From the NCBI RefSeq assembly GCF_000411475.1, contig NZ_KE150464.1, positions 496,001-560,000 on the forward strand: DNA of 64,000 nt. Reading direction: 5' to 3'. Position 1 is the first letter of the stretch; each line of letters begins with the position of its first letter. Shown piece after piece: positions 48,524-59,410 of the stretch. The DNA comes from Streptococcus sp. HPH0090. Its GTDB lineage: Bacteria; Bacillota; Bacilli; Lactobacillales; Streptococcaceae. The translations under genes were made by a program, and so were the position numbers. Under the pieces are notes generated by a model, which saw only the letters and a program-made list of their open reading frames with translations, ran no database searches and was not told the origin of the DNA.

Positions 48524-48551
48524 ATTATACCAAAAAGAAGAAGGCATTCAA
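48524..48551 (-). promoter_or_regulatory. ribF promoter, start of transcription at the AUG
   Basis: TTGAAT (48551-48546), 16 bases and TATAAT (48529-48524) on the minus strand; transcription would begin at about 48517, the start codon. Confidence 0.65.
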
Positions 48552-48571
48552 AATATTACGAATTTAAAAGA

Positions 48572-50318
<1,747 letters not shown>

Positions 50319-50350
50319 ACCTTTTCCTCCTTAAAGTTTAAGGGGTTCAG

Positions 50351-50478
50351 AAAAAGAAAAACCTTGCAATCGCAAGGTTTCAGTTAAGATACTTACAGAA
50401 AAGAATCAAATAAACTGTGTTTACTCGAAGTTTGTGTAATCTATTTTCTATCTGACACCTTGTGAGCCTCTCTGGACT
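50351..50478 (-). promoter_or_regulatory. PyrR-binding leader and attenuator of pyrK-pyrD
   Basis: Minus strand: AGTCCAGAGAGGCT (50478-50465) fits the PyrR anti-antiterminator consensus ARUCCNGNGAGGYU. Downstream is a terminator hairpin AACCTTGC/GCAAGGTT (50379-50360) with a T-rich tail. With uridine nucleotides PyrR would bind and favour termination. Confidence 0.9.
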
Positions 50479-50502
50479 TCCCTTAAAGGTTAAATTTCCA
50501 CT

Positions 50503-50531
50503 AGTATACTGTAACCAACATAAAAAGTCAA
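50503..50531 (-). promoter_or_regulatory. Promoter of pyrK-pyrD
   Basis: TTGACT (50531-50526), 17 bases, TATACT (50508-50503) on the minus strand, immediately before the PyrR leader. Confidence 0.85.
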
Positions 50532-50565
50532 GTAAAAATAGGTAAGGTGTCTGACGAATTTTAGT

Positions 50566-51258
50566 TTACTTTTTTTGCGATGAGAGAATTTCCTCTAATT
50601 TATGGTAATCTTTGACGCTATCAATTTCGTAGATGCTATTTTCTTCTAACTCTTCTACATATACATCAAGTTCTTTGATATTATCTTTAACCATATTATC
50701 CCAGTAGAGGTCAACAAATTCGCCACTTGCATAGGCTTCATCGATAAACCCAACAATTTTCTCAGCTGTTGGAGCGTCCCAGAATGACACACCACTCAAG
50801 ATGCGTCCATTTTTGCTATCAACGATGATATCTTGTACTTTATAGTCATCACCGTAAACCAAGAACCATTCATTGTCACAGTCTTCACGATAAACGCTGA
50901 AGTATGTTGAACGCTCGATATCATTACGGAACATATTCTTGAAAAGATAGTTATCCGCATCGATAACGTAGCTATTAGCCAACTCTTCTTTTACTAGATA
51001 AAGTGAATAGAAGTTATTGTAATCAGCATACTTTTCGTTGAAGACTAAACGCACACCGTACTTTTCCTTAAGATAGTCGAATTGTTCTTTTAAATAACCT
51101 ACGACGATGATAATGTCATCAATTCCTCGTTCTTTTAAATATTCAATTTGATATTCAACCAAAGGTTTTTGATTGACTTTAACCAAGGCTTTGGGAGTAT
51201 TTTCTGTCATAGGACGTAAACGAGTTCCCAAACCTGCTGCTAAGATGATCGCTTTCAC
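50566..51258 (-). CDS. licC: Choline-phosphate cytidylyltransferase
   Basis: 230 aa. Nucleotidyltransferase start MKAIILAAGLGTRLRPMTEN, metal-binding DADNYLF and NNFYSLYLV. Makes CDP-choline for decorating teichoic acids. Last gene of the tarI-tarJ-licA-licB-licC operon; 12 bases after licB. Confidence 0.95.
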   Translation of the reverse strand: MKAIILAAGLGTRLRPMTENTPKALVKVNQKPLVEYQIEYLKERGIDDIIIVVGYLKEQFDYLKEKYGVRLVFNEKYADYNNFYSLYLVKEELANSYVIDADNYLFKNMFRNDIERSTYFSVYREDCDNEWFLVYGDDYKVQDIIVDSKNGRILSGVSFWDAPTAEKIVGFIDEAYASGEFVDLYWDNMVKDNIKELDVYVEELEENSIYEIDSVKDYHKLEEILSSQKK

Positions 51259-51270
51259 GCGTTTTCTCCT

Positions 51271-52149
51271 TTATTCTTTAATAATAATATAAACACCAGC
51301 CATTACAACAAATGAAGTAATAATTGTTAAGACAGTCAGAGGTGTACCTAAGAACATTGCTGCAAAGAAGACAGTCCAGACTACATAACTGACATTTAGC
51401 CCCGTTGCTTTTGCCGGTTGCAATCGATTAATAGCCATATAATAAGCAAGATAAGAAATCATATCAAAGGCTGCAAAGACAATCAATAGACCAAACAATT
51501 GGCCATTTGCCACTTCTGCAAATGAATGATGTGTAAAGAGTACAATGACTAGATAAGACAAGAAGGATGTAACTTGTCGAATCAAAAGAGCTTCAATTTC
51601 ACTGAGATCACTTTCCATAGCAAAAGAACTTAGAACACTTTCACTTCCCCAAGCTAGGGCACAAATCAAGGCACATAAAATTCCGATATAGAAAGAATTC
51701 ACTTGTTCTGCCTTATAGGTCTGAGCAATAATCCCAGCAATGATTAGAAAGATACCGAAAATTGTATTTTTGGAAATCTTGTGCTTCAAAAAGAAGAAGG
51801 CAAGCAAGACTGAAACAGCAGGATAAATAGCTGAGACCGATGATGCTAAGGAACTCCCGATGTATTTAACCGCATAGAGATTGGCCTGCATACCAATTGG
51901 TCCTGCTAAAAGTGCTCCGATAATAACACTCACATTTCGAATGTTCAAGAAGATTGAAAAACGAACTTTACCTTCCTTAACTAGAAGGAAACCTAGTAAG
52001 ATAAAAATACTTAGGAAGTCGTGTGCTGCTGCTACTACAAAAGGTGAAAGATCTGTAAAGATAGAAAATATATAGGCGCTTATAGTTAGTCCTAATCCCC
52101 AGAACACACCCGATAGTAGCCCAAAAGAAACTCCATTTTTAGTCTTCAT
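51271..52149 (-). CDS. licB: Choline transporter LicB (DMT family)
   Basis: 292 aa, ten predicted membrane helices, EamA-type repeats (GLLSGVFWGLGLTISAYIFS at the start and LICALAWGSESVLSSFAM in the second half). Imports choline. Overlaps the licA end by 11 bases. Confidence 0.93.
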   Translation of the reverse strand: MKTKNGVSFGLLSGVFWGLGLTISAYIFSIFTDLSPFVVAAAHDFLSIFILLGFLLVKEGKVRFSIFLNIRNVSVIIGALLAGPIGMQANLYAVKYIGSSLASSVSAIYPAVSVLLAFFFLKHKISKNTIFGIFLIIAGIIAQTYKAEQVNSFYIGILCALICALAWGSESVLSSFAMESDLSEIEALLIRQVTSFLSYLVIVLFTHHSFAEVANGQLFGLLIVFAAFDMISYLAYYMAINRLQPAKATGLNVSYVVWTVFFAAMFLGTPLTVLTIITSFVVMAGVYIIIKE

Positions 52150-53014
52150 TGGAACCTCCCATAGAATCCAATTCCTTCACAGCTCTATTGTAACGAGAGA
52201 TTCCATAATCTCCGAAATCTGCACCATTTTCTTCCTTGTAAATAGTCCAAAGACTCCAAATGATGTCTTGCAAGATTTTGTAAATACGAATTTTCTCCCT
52301 TGAAACGGGAGTCTTATCACTCTCATAATGACTTAGGAAGTCTTCTTCCTCTGCACTTGTAAATTCAGATTCTAGGAAGAGGGCTGCCAAATCCCACATA
52401 GGATCATTTATAGATGAATATTCCCAATCAATGAGATAAAGATGTCCATCTGGTCCTTCAATAAAGTTTTCTGGAACCAAATCAATATGACATGATTTTC
52501 TATCAATTCCAATTTCTTCAAGTTGATCTTTTAGTGAGAATACTGAATTTCTGACAACTTCATAGTTCGGATAGGAAATTTCCCCTTGAATCAAAGATTC
52601 ATATTTTTTAATTTCCTCAAAAGGAGCAAACTCTCCTTTTAATTCTTTACCTGAAGCGTGAATGGTTTGTAGTATTGGTGCAATCTTTTCAAATTTGGTT
52701 TTAATAGTAGATGAGTTAAGCGTTTCAGCGTTTTCAATGTATTGATTAACCTTGATGCCTGCTTCAATATCAAAAAGATAATTTTCTACATCTAATTTCA
52801 AATCTTTCAACAATTCAAGATTGAACTTTTCATTCTGACGGTCGATTAATTTATCTGTACCTTTTCCGAAAAACTTAACAATATATTGATTCGAAGATGT
52901 TTTGACCAAGTAGTTTTGATTGGTCATCCCACCTAATTGTTCAACGCTCAGAATATCTTCATCAGTTGATAGTAAAGAAGTAAGCTTTTCCTTAATGATT
53001 TTTTCCACAATCAT
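52139..53014 (-). CDS. licA: Choline kinase LicA
   Basis: 291 aa. Aminoglycoside/choline-kinase fold with the Brenner motif CHIDLVPENFI and the metal-binding LIDWEYSSINDPMWDLA. Phosphorylates choline. Between tarJ (seven bases) and licB. Confidence 0.95.
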   Translation of the reverse strand: MIVEKIIKEKLTSLLSTDEDILSVEQLGGMTNQNYLVKTSSNQYIVKFFGKGTDKLIDRQNEKFNLELLKDLKLDVENYLFDIEAGIKVNQYIENAETLNSSTIKTKFEKIAPILQTIHASGKELKGEFAPFEEIKKYESLIQGEISYPNYEVVRNSVFSLKDQLEEIGIDRKSCHIDLVPENFIEGPDGHLYLIDWEYSSINDPMWDLAALFLESEFTSAEEEDFLSHYESDKTPVSREKIRIYKILQDIIWSLWTIYKEENGADFGDYGISRYNRAVKELDSMGGSNED

Positions 53015-53020
53015 CCTCCA

Positions 53021-54043
53021 TTAGACTTCCCACTTAAAGACTGTCTTAAAAGCGGTATTTAAGTCAGTTGCAAAAACTCGGTGAATATCTTTGATTTCTC
53101 TGACTGGCTCTTCTAGATAAATAATATTTTTCAAACGATTGGCAAACTTCTTGACTTCCATCATTTGAACGGCTTTTTCAAAGTCAATTCGCCCAGAACG
53201 AGATGAACCCACTAGTAACAAACCTTTTTCGAGGGCATCACGGGTATTTATATTTACCTTATACTCACTAACACCCATCATTAATAGCGTTCCCTGAGGT
53301 TTGATGTAACGGATCAAGTCATTTATAGCAGGTCCACATCCATCTCCACCACAGCATTCAAAACCATGGTCAAAACTAAGATCTTCTGGGATACTATCAG
53401 TAATGTAAAGCTCTTTAGCGAATGAGAAGAGTTCCAACTTTTCCCAGTGACGACCAATGACGATAATTTCAGCTTCAGGCAAGGTATAATTGATAATATT
53501 CGCCATAACAAAGGCTAAGCTTCCATCACCAATGACAGCTATTCTCTGTCTTCTGCTATGAGAAACTGTCAAAAAACGATTCATGGCATGCATACCTACA
53601 CTGACAAATTCAGTGATAGCAGCTACCGTATCTTCGATGTCCTCATAAGCTACTACACGATTCTTTGGAAGAGAAACAAATTCACGCATGAATCCATCAT
53701 AGCCACTTGATAGGAAATACGTTCCAGTCATGTAGTTTTCGTAGAATTCCTCATCACTTTGCATAGGTGGTTGATTTGGAATCATGACAACCTTCTGACC
53801 AACTTTATAGGTACCTGTTGGGTCAGAAATGACTGTACCACAAGACTCATGAATCATAGCCATTGGTAGTTTTTTTGCTAAAATTTTTGGATCTCGTTTA
53901 CCTTGATAATAGCGCTGATCCGCATGACAAACAGCCATATAGTTTGGTCGGATGAGGATATGATTCTCTTGATCAATTTCTTCTTCCTGATATTTAATAT
54001 TAATAAACTTTGGTTTTGTCAGTTGATAAATTTGATTAATCAT
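53021..54043 (-). CDS. tarJ: Ribitol-5-phosphate dehydrogenase (alcohol dehydrogenase family)
   Basis: 340 aa from MINQIYQLTKPKFINIKYQE at 54043, four bases after the tarI stop; a TTG inside tarI is a less likely start. Zinc site in AVCHADQRYY and HESCG, Rossmann motif VIGDGSLAFVMAN. Reduces ribulose-5-phosphate to ribitol-5-phosphate with NADPH for TarI. Confidence 0.92.
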   Translation of the reverse strand: MINQIYQLTKPKFINIKYQEEEIDQENHILIRPNYMAVCHADQRYYQGKRDPKILAKKLPMAMIHESCGTVISDPTGTYKVGQKVVMIPNQPPMQSDEEFYENYMTGTYFLSSGYDGFMREFVSLPKNRVVAYEDIEDTVAAITEFVSVGMHAMNRFLTVSHSRRQRIAVIGDGSLAFVMANIINYTLPEAEIIVIGRHWEKLELFSFAKELYITDSIPEDLSFDHGFECCGGDGCGPAINDLIRYIKPQGTLLMMGVSEYKVNINTRDALEKGLLLVGSSRSGRIDFEKAVQMMEVKKFANRLKNIIYLEEPVREIKDIHRVFATDLNTAFKTVFKWEV

Positions 54044-54047
54044 GTCT

Positions 54048-54755
54048 CTAGTCTTTCTCAATCATGCTTTTAGCAATCTTCAAGTCTGTAACTGTTGTAA
54101 TTTTAAGGTTTGAGTATTCCCCTTTAGCCAAGGCTACATCTTTCCCCTTAATGACAAAGATTTTACATGCATCTGTTAAAATTTCTTTTTCATCTGCTGA
54201 AAGAGAACCATACAAGTCGATAAAATCTTTACAACGGAAGGTTTGTGGAGTTTGTCCTTGGTATAGATGAGCACGATTTGGAATATCTGTAATGAACTGA
54301 CCATTTGTACTTTCAACGATAGTATCCACTGCTTCAACCACAGTATCAACCGCATCATGTTTTTGAGCAAGAGCGATATTGTCTTGAATCATGCGAAGTG
54401 TGATAAAGGGACGAACCGAATCATGCGTCACTACGATATCATCTTCTGTTAGTGGACGGTAAGCATCGATAGCTTCAATAATCTTTTCAATACTAGAATT
54501 GCGGTCTGCTCCACCTTTTGTAATGATGATACGGTCCTTGTGGAGTGGAAGGAACTTTTCGACTAAATCTTCTGCATGTGTCACCCAGTCACCATGAACT
54601 CCAACAACAATTTTTTCAATACTTGGTTCTAGGACAAATTTTTCAATTGTATGGATTAGAATTGGGCGGTCTCCCAACTCAAGAAATTGTTTAGGTAAAT
54701 TACTGATACCCATGCGCGTGCCGGTTCCACCTGCTAAAATTCCAGCATAAATCAT
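54048..54755 (-). CDS. tarI: Ribitol-5-phosphate cytidylyltransferase
   Basis: 235 aa, IspD-like fold: AGILAGGTGTRMGISNLPKQ, VTHDSVRPFITLRM and QTPQTFRCKDF. Makes CDP-ribitol for teichoic acid. First gene of the lic operon, behind an extended -10 promoter. Confidence 0.94.
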   Translation of the reverse strand: MIYAGILAGGTGTRMGISNLPKQFLELGDRPILIHTIEKFVLEPSIEKIVVGVHGDWVTHAEDLVEKFLPLHKDRIIITKGGADRNSSIEKIIEAIDAYRPLTEDDIVVTHDSVRPFITLRMIQDNIALAQKHDAVDTVVEAVDTIVESTNGQFITDIPNRAHLYQGQTPQTFRCKDFIDLYGSLSADEKEILTDACKIFVIKGKDVALAKGEYSNLKITTVTDLKIAKSMIEKD

Positions 54756-54797
54756 ATTGATTCTCCTTTGGTTTGTTCTAAAAACTCATTCTTTTCT

Positions 54798-54806
54798 ATT
54801 ATATCA
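54798..54806 (-). promoter_or_regulatory. Extended -10 promoter of the tarIJ-licABC operon
   Basis: TGA followed by TATAAT (54803-54798) on the minus strand, about 45 bases before tarI. The rest of the 54756-55069 gap is AT-rich; a plus-strand -35/-10 pair (TAGACT-17-TAAAAT, about 55008-55036) could serve ybaB. Confidence 0.55.
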
Positions 54807-55069
54807 TAATCTAGCACTATCTTAAAATAAATACTAGGTCCCTCAAGCTAGAAACTACTATCAAAATTACGTTTTTGGTAAAATTGAGTTCTAATCTGTT
54901 ATTTCAAGCTCTCGATTAATATAGAGTTCTTCAGAATAGTATAAAAAACTTAAAGAAACCTTAAAATGAATTTAGATAGAAAAAGAGCACTAAAATTAAA
55001 AATAGACTTTTCGTTTTAAAATTGATAAAATAAAATGGAAAATAAAAGAAAAGGAAGCTAACTACCGCC

Positions 55070-55369
55070 ATGATGAATATGCAAAACATGATGCGCCAAG
55101 CTCAAAAACTTCAAAAACAAATGGAGCAAAGCCAAGCTGAGCTTGCTGCTACTGAATTTGTTGGAACTTCTGCTCAAAATCTGGTAACTGCAACATTAAC
55201 CGGTGATAAAAAAGTCATTAAGATTGATTTTGATCCAGCAGTCGTAGATCCAGAAGATATTGAGACACTATCTGATATGACTGTCCAAGCACTCAATGCT
55301 GCTCTCGAGCAAATTGACGAAACTACCAAAAAGAAACTTGGTGCATTCGCAGGTAAATTACCTTTTTAA
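55070..55369 (+). CDS. YbaB/EbfC nucleoid-associated protein
   Basis: 99 aa beginning [20 protein letters not shown], with the conserved middle VKIDFDPAV-type segment ([20 protein letters not shown]) and end [13 protein letters not shown]. Forms DNA-binding dimers. AAGGAAG is about 13 bases upstream, rather far; the second ATG (55073) is an alternative start. Confidence 0.93.
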   Translation: MMNMQNMMRQAQKLQKQMEQSQAELAATEFVGTSAQNLVTATLTGDKKVIKIDFDPAVVDPEDIETLSDMTVQALNAALEQIDETTKKKLGAFAGKLPF

Positions 55370-55377
55370 TATCGTAC

Positions 55378-55407
55378 AAAAAGAGGCTGGTTAACAGCCT
55401 CTTTTTT
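55378..55407 (+). terminator. Bidirectional terminator between ybaB and the GDPD gene
   Basis: AAAAAGAGGCTG and CAGCCTCTTTTTT around a five-base loop, between convergent genes. Confidence 0.9.
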
Positions 55408-55409
55408 GA

Positions 55410-57173
55410 TTAGAATGTAAAGAATTCAGTTGCCTTTTTTAAAAGCAAGTCTGTATACTCAGGATCTTCCTGAGCTGTTTCTAGTTCATCTTTAATCATT
55501 TCCAAGTTATCCGTTATCATGCCGTTGACACCTAAGCGGAAAGACTTATCAAATGACTCAGAACTATTGATTGTCCATACATAGAGTTTTTGTTCAGTAT
55601 TCCAAAGTTTGGTTACAAAGTATTCGTCCAATGTAGAGTACTCCATAGTATACCCCGTTGCATTTGTTCTCGGGAAGACAGAATTATAAGGAAGGATAAA
55701 ATAGATTGGAATATCCTTATCATACTGGGTTACTTTCTCAACAACGTGATAATCCAAGGATTGCATTTGATGACCATAAACCTTAATTTTTGCAGCATAC
55801 TTTTCGAGAAAATGATCCATCATTTGCGGGCTATCTTTGTGACTGGTCTTAATTTCAATGAGTAGTTTTTGATGCAATTCATTTGCACGATTCAAGTAAT
55901 CATCAAAACTCGAAATCTTTGTCTCATAACCATTCTCGTGTATATCAATCTCTTGTAACTCTTCTAAGGTTAAATCCTGTGGCGTTTTATTGATCCCTGC
56001 TAAACCTCTAAGATTGGCATCGTGCATCATGACAAATTGGCCATCCTTGGTTTCCTGGATATCCATCTCGATTAAATCTGGTTTTAATTGAGCAGTTTTT
56101 TCCAAGGATTGGATTGTATTTTGTACACCATTGCCATTTGATACGCCCCGATGTGAAATTACAAGTGGCGGATTGACTACAGGAGCTTCTAGATAATTAT
56201 ATCCTTCAATTGCAAAGAAAGTACTTGCACAGACCATCACACCCCATCTCATGATATGGTCCTTCTCCCGTCTTGGCATAATGTCAAGTTCTTCTCCTGT
56301 TAGAAAAGAAGAGAATTTAACAAGGAAATAGGTTAATGCCATATAGTGAAAATTCTTGATGAGAACAAAGTTAATAATAGCAAGAACTAGGGATTCTTTC
56401 TGTGTTATGCTATCCACTATAAACTGAATTGATAATATAGGGATGAGAGGTAGGTAAAAGAATAGGTTTGTCTTTACAATAATTAAGAATAAATGCCAGG
56501 CATAAAACCAAAAGTTATTCTTGGTTTTTTCAAGACTATAAAGAACGGAGTCCTTAACTGACATCTTTTCGTAAAAGACTTTTGGTAATGCGAACATCAA
56601 CCGAACCGAAACATAGAAGAATAAAAGTGATAAGCTAATAATAGCTACCCACCACATCCAATATTTATCTTCCATGTAAGTTTGGATAAACTCCGGAATC
56701 ACTATTTTATTGAAATAATAAATCTTAAATATCTTTCTGATAAAAGGAAATAGCATTGCCACAAAAAGAAAGATAAATAATGCTTTAGAAATAGTCAACT
56801 TCTTCATAAAAGCAAGGCTTTCACGGAATACTTTTCGACTATATTCTATGAGAGTTCTTTTTTCATGATAAAGGAGATGACGTGCTCCAATAAAGAGAAT
56901 ACTGAGTTGAAAATAGGCTACCAGTAGATTAATGGCTATCAAAACCACAAAACCAAGACTGACTATAGGAGCATTTTTTATGATTGAAAAAATATTGTTA
57001 TAAGAAATAAACAAATATCCAGTCTGACTTAGTAAAAATCCAGCTATGACTGAGTTTAATGGCAACCAAATATAGTCAACCAGCATAAAGATTAGAAAGA
57101 ATAGAAATAGGATTTTATCTAGATTAAGGTAAATCTTTTTAAAACCCAATTTTTTCGGTTTTTCAGGTTTCAT
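55410..57173 (-). CDS. Membrane glycerophosphodiester phosphodiesterase
   Basis: 587 aa. The N-terminal half (about 1-325) has about seven membrane helices of the GDPD-associated membrane domain; the C-terminal half is the GDPD catalytic domain with VISHRGVSNGNGVQNTIQSL (catalytic His), LIEMDIQETKDGQFVMMHD (Glu/Asp metal ligands) and IPIYFILPYN. Hydrolyses glycerophosphodiesters, in some Gram-positives from lipoteichoic acid or phospholipid turnover. Its neighbour is an exonuclease gene nine bases upstream. Confidence 0.92.
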   Translation of the reverse strand: MKPEKPKKLGFKKIYLNLDKILFLFFLIFMLVDYIWLPLNSVIAGFLLSQTGYLFISYNNIFSIIKNAPIVSLGFVVLIAINLLVAYFQLSILFIGARHLLYHEKRTLIEYSRKVFRESLAFMKKLTISKALFIFLFVAMLFPFIRKIFKIYYFNKIVIPEFIQTYMEDKYWMWWVAIISLSLLFFYVSVRLMFALPKVFYEKMSVKDSVLYSLEKTKNNFWFYAWHLFLIIVKTNLFFYLPLIPILSIQFIVDSITQKESLVLAIINFVLIKNFHYMALTYFLVKFSSFLTGEELDIMPRREKDHIMRWGVMVCASTFFAIEGYNYLEAPVVNPPLVISHRGVSNGNGVQNTIQSLEKTAQLKPDLIEMDIQETKDGQFVMMHDANLRGLAGINKTPQDLTLEELQEIDIHENGYETKISSFDDYLNRANELHQKLLIEIKTSHKDSPQMMDHFLEKYAAKIKVYGHQMQSLDYHVVEKVTQYDKDIPIYFILPYNSVFPRTNATGYTMEYSTLDEYFVTKLWNTEQKLYVWTINSSESFDKSFRLGVNGMITDNLEMIKDELETAQEDPEYTDLLLKKATEFFTF

Positions 57174-57182
57174 AAAAACCTC

Positions 57183-57773
57183 CTAATCAAAAAGTTGTGA
57201 TAAATCTAAACCACCAAAAGGATTAGAATTGAGGTTGCTCTGAGTATTGAGTAAAAGCCGACTCTCATCCGAATCCAGAAAAGCTTCATAAATTTGCGCA
57301 GTCATGCGAGCATCTTCTAAACTATTATGAGATTGCCCTTTAAATCCTAGAAAGCTAGCCACAGTTTGCAATTTTAGATTAGCGATTCCGTGTAGATCAG
57401 AACTACGACGTTCAAAAGCCTCATCATAAAGATCGACTTTATATTGATCACGATAGTCAAACCCATGTTCTAGTAAAATCGGTAAATCACTCTTTGCAGC
57501 ATTGTATCCAACAAGGGGCAAGTTACCAACGAAATCTTGAAACTTTTGGAGAACTTCTTCTACCTTTGGAGCATCTTTGAGAGTCTCTGAAGTAATACCA
57601 GTCAAACCATTAATAAAACTTTTCAAAGGAACATCAGTGTAGACATAAGAGTCAAACGCTCCTACTTCTTCACCGTCTTTAAAATGTACCGCCGATACTT
57701 GAATCAAATGAGTCTTATCCTGGTGTTTGTTAAATTCTAAATCAAATGAGATATAATCTCTTAGTGTTTCCAT
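57183..57773 (-). CDS. 3'-5' exonuclease, DnaQ/PolC epsilon type
   Basis: 196 aa from METLRDYISFDLEFNKHQDK at 57773. DEDDh motifs: SFDLEFN (Exo I), GYNAAKSDLPILLEHG (Exo II) and SHNSLEDARMTAQIYEAF (Exo III, with the histidine). The ribosome site is weak (AGG), so the start is less certain. Likely a proofreading or repair accessory nuclease; precise role unknown. Confidence 0.88.
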   Translation of the reverse strand: METLRDYISFDLEFNKHQDKTHLIQVSAVHFKDGEEVGAFDSYVYTDVPLKSFINGLTGITSETLKDAPKVEEVLQKFQDFVGNLPLVGYNAAKSDLPILLEHGFDYRDQYKVDLYDEAFERRSSDLHGIANLKLQTVASFLGFKGQSHNSLEDARMTAQIYEAFLDSDESRLLLNTQSNLNSNPFGGLDLSQLFD

Positions 57774-57800
57774 CTTATCGTACCTAATTAGTTTGTAAAA

Positions 57801-57840
57801 AGAAACCACCTGGTCTATTTATAGAAACCAAGCAGTTTTT
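57801..57840 (-). terminator. Terminator after rocS
   Basis: AACTGCTTGGT pairs with ACCAGGTGGTT including G-U wobbles on the minus strand, with TCTTTTT following. It lies just after the rocS stop. Confidence 0.65.
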
Positions 57841-57842
57841 TC

Positions 57843-58334
57843 TTATTTTCCAAATAAGCGAGCAAAGAAGCCTTTCTTCGATGCTTGTACTTCTTGCTTA
57901 GCTTGATCCAACTCCAACTGAAGTGTTTCTTGATCCTTCATAGCTTGAAGGGTTAACTGTTGTTGTTGATCCAATTGCTTATCTTTTTCAGCGATTTGGC
58001 GGTCTTTGACTCGCATCTGTTCATCTTTTTCAGCCAGTTGTTTATCTTTAGCTTTTAATTGCTCATAAAGACGGATGATTTCGGCATTCTTCTCATCAAC
58101 AAGAATCTCCATAAGCTCTCGTTGCTTAACTTCATCACTAACTGGTTCATCTTCAAAGATAGTCTTTTTGTAGATTTCTTCAAGTTTGATCAATCCACTA
58201 CGGGTAACAACGGTGACACCTTTGTCGTTTTTTGTAATATCTTCTTCAGGTAATTCTTTGACACGATTATTGATTGCTTGTCGGGATAGCCCCAAGACCT
58301 CAGCAATCTCACTGACAGTCATTTCAATACTCAT
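57843..58334 (-). CDS. rocS: RocS, regulator of chromosome segregation (DUF536)
   Basis: 163 aa. N-terminal helix-turn-helix (MTVSEIAEVLGLSRQAINNR, about 5-24), a long coiled coil with heptads (LKAKDKQLAEKDEQMRVKDR and on, about 75-145) and a C-terminal amphipathic helix KKGFFARLFGK for membrane attachment. That layout is RocS of S. pneumoniae, which links chromosome segregation with the division/capsule system. Monocistronic; 58335-58528 upstream shows nothing clear beyond AT-rich promoter DNA. Confidence 0.9.
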   Translation of the reverse strand: MSIEMTVSEIAEVLGLSRQAINNRVKELPEEDITKNDKGVTVVTRSGLIKLEEIYKKTIFEDEPVSDEVKQRELMEILVDEKNAEIIRLYEQLKAKDKQLAEKDEQMRVKDRQIAEKDKQLDQQQQLTLQAMKDQETLQLELDQAKQEVQASKKGFFARLFGK

Positions 58335-58528
58335 AATATCCTCTATTTTTCTCTAACTTTTCTTAAATTAAATCTTATCATAAGTAAGCCAAACTGTCAA
58401 ATAACACTGTATTTTCAATGGTTTTTTAGGACATAAAATTCTAAAATATTTTCACGGCCATTTTTTGAAATATATGAGAAAAACTCATCTTCTAAATTGT
58501 AGATAAAAATCAACGGTTTGGTAAATTT

Positions 58529-59407
58529 TTAAGAGAAAACCTTTCTAGGTTTATAAAGATTTTCACGCTTTTCTAAAATAGCTAATAGCTTCTCGCCTTC
58601 AAAAGCAGCTAATTGTTTTTCTGTTTGCTCTAATTCGATAAAACGTCCAAAACGAACCTCTTCTGCCTGTTCAGGTGTAAGAAAAACTTTGACAAGGTCA
58701 CCGGTCCCAATCTCTAAAGGATGGAGAAAGTCCAATTCACCAGACTCTACTTTTGCAGTAATTTCTTCTAGAGTCAATGCGTCCTCCAATTGCAAACCAG
58801 CAGCACTGGTCCGTGTTAACTGAGACATATGCGCAGCATAACCAAGTTTCTCTCCCAAGTCGACTGACAAGGTACGGATATAAGTACCCTTACTGCATTT
58901 TACACGAAAAGTAAATCGTGCAAGATGACCATCATAAGAAATCAGACTCGTTCTTTCAAAACTATAAATGATTACCTGCCGTTCTGGACGCTCCACTTCC
59001 TGACCAGCACGCGCATACTCATAGAGTTTGCGACCATTGACCTTAACGGCCGAGTACATTGGTGGGATTTGAGTGATAGGACCAGTTAAACTCGCAATGA
59101 CTTCATCGACAAGATGTTCATCCAATGGAGCTAACACAGGAGTTTCTGCAACTATTTCACCACTAGCATCCTCAGTAGTCGTAGAGTATCCAAGTGTGAT
59201 TTCACCTTCGTAGACCTTTCCCTCATCCTGCATGAACTCAACCATGCGAGTCGCCTTCCCTACAGCAATGGGTAAAACACCCACAACATCCGGATCCAAG
59301 GTCCCACCGTGTCCGATTTTCTTAGTCCCTAAAATCTTACGCAGTTTAAAAACCGCATCATGTGAGGTCATCCCTGCTTCTTTCTTTAAGTTGATAATAC
59401 CGTTCAT
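58529..59407 (-). CDS. truB: tRNA pseudouridine-55 synthase
   Basis: 292 aa. The catalytic aspartate is in [18 protein letters not shown]; others are [18 protein letters not shown] and [19 protein letters not shown]. Makes pseudouridine 55 in the T-loop of tRNAs. Starts four bases after the following hydrolase's stop, so co-transcribed with it. Confidence 0.97.
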   Translation of the reverse strand: MNGIINLKKEAGMTSHDAVFKLRKILGTKKIGHGGTLDPDVVGVLPIAVGKATRMVEFMQDEGKVYEGEITLGYSTTTEDASGEIVAETPVLAPLDEHLVDEVIASLTGPITQIPPMYSAVKVNGRKLYEYARAGQEVERPERQVIIYSFERTSLISYDGHLARFTFRVKCSKGTYIRTLSVDLGEKLGYAAHMSQLTRTSAAGLQLEDALTLEEITAKVESGELDFLHPLEIGTGDLVKVFLTPEQAEEVRFGRFIELEQTEKQLAAFEGEKLLAILEKRENLYKPRKVFS

Positions 59408-59410
59408 TCA

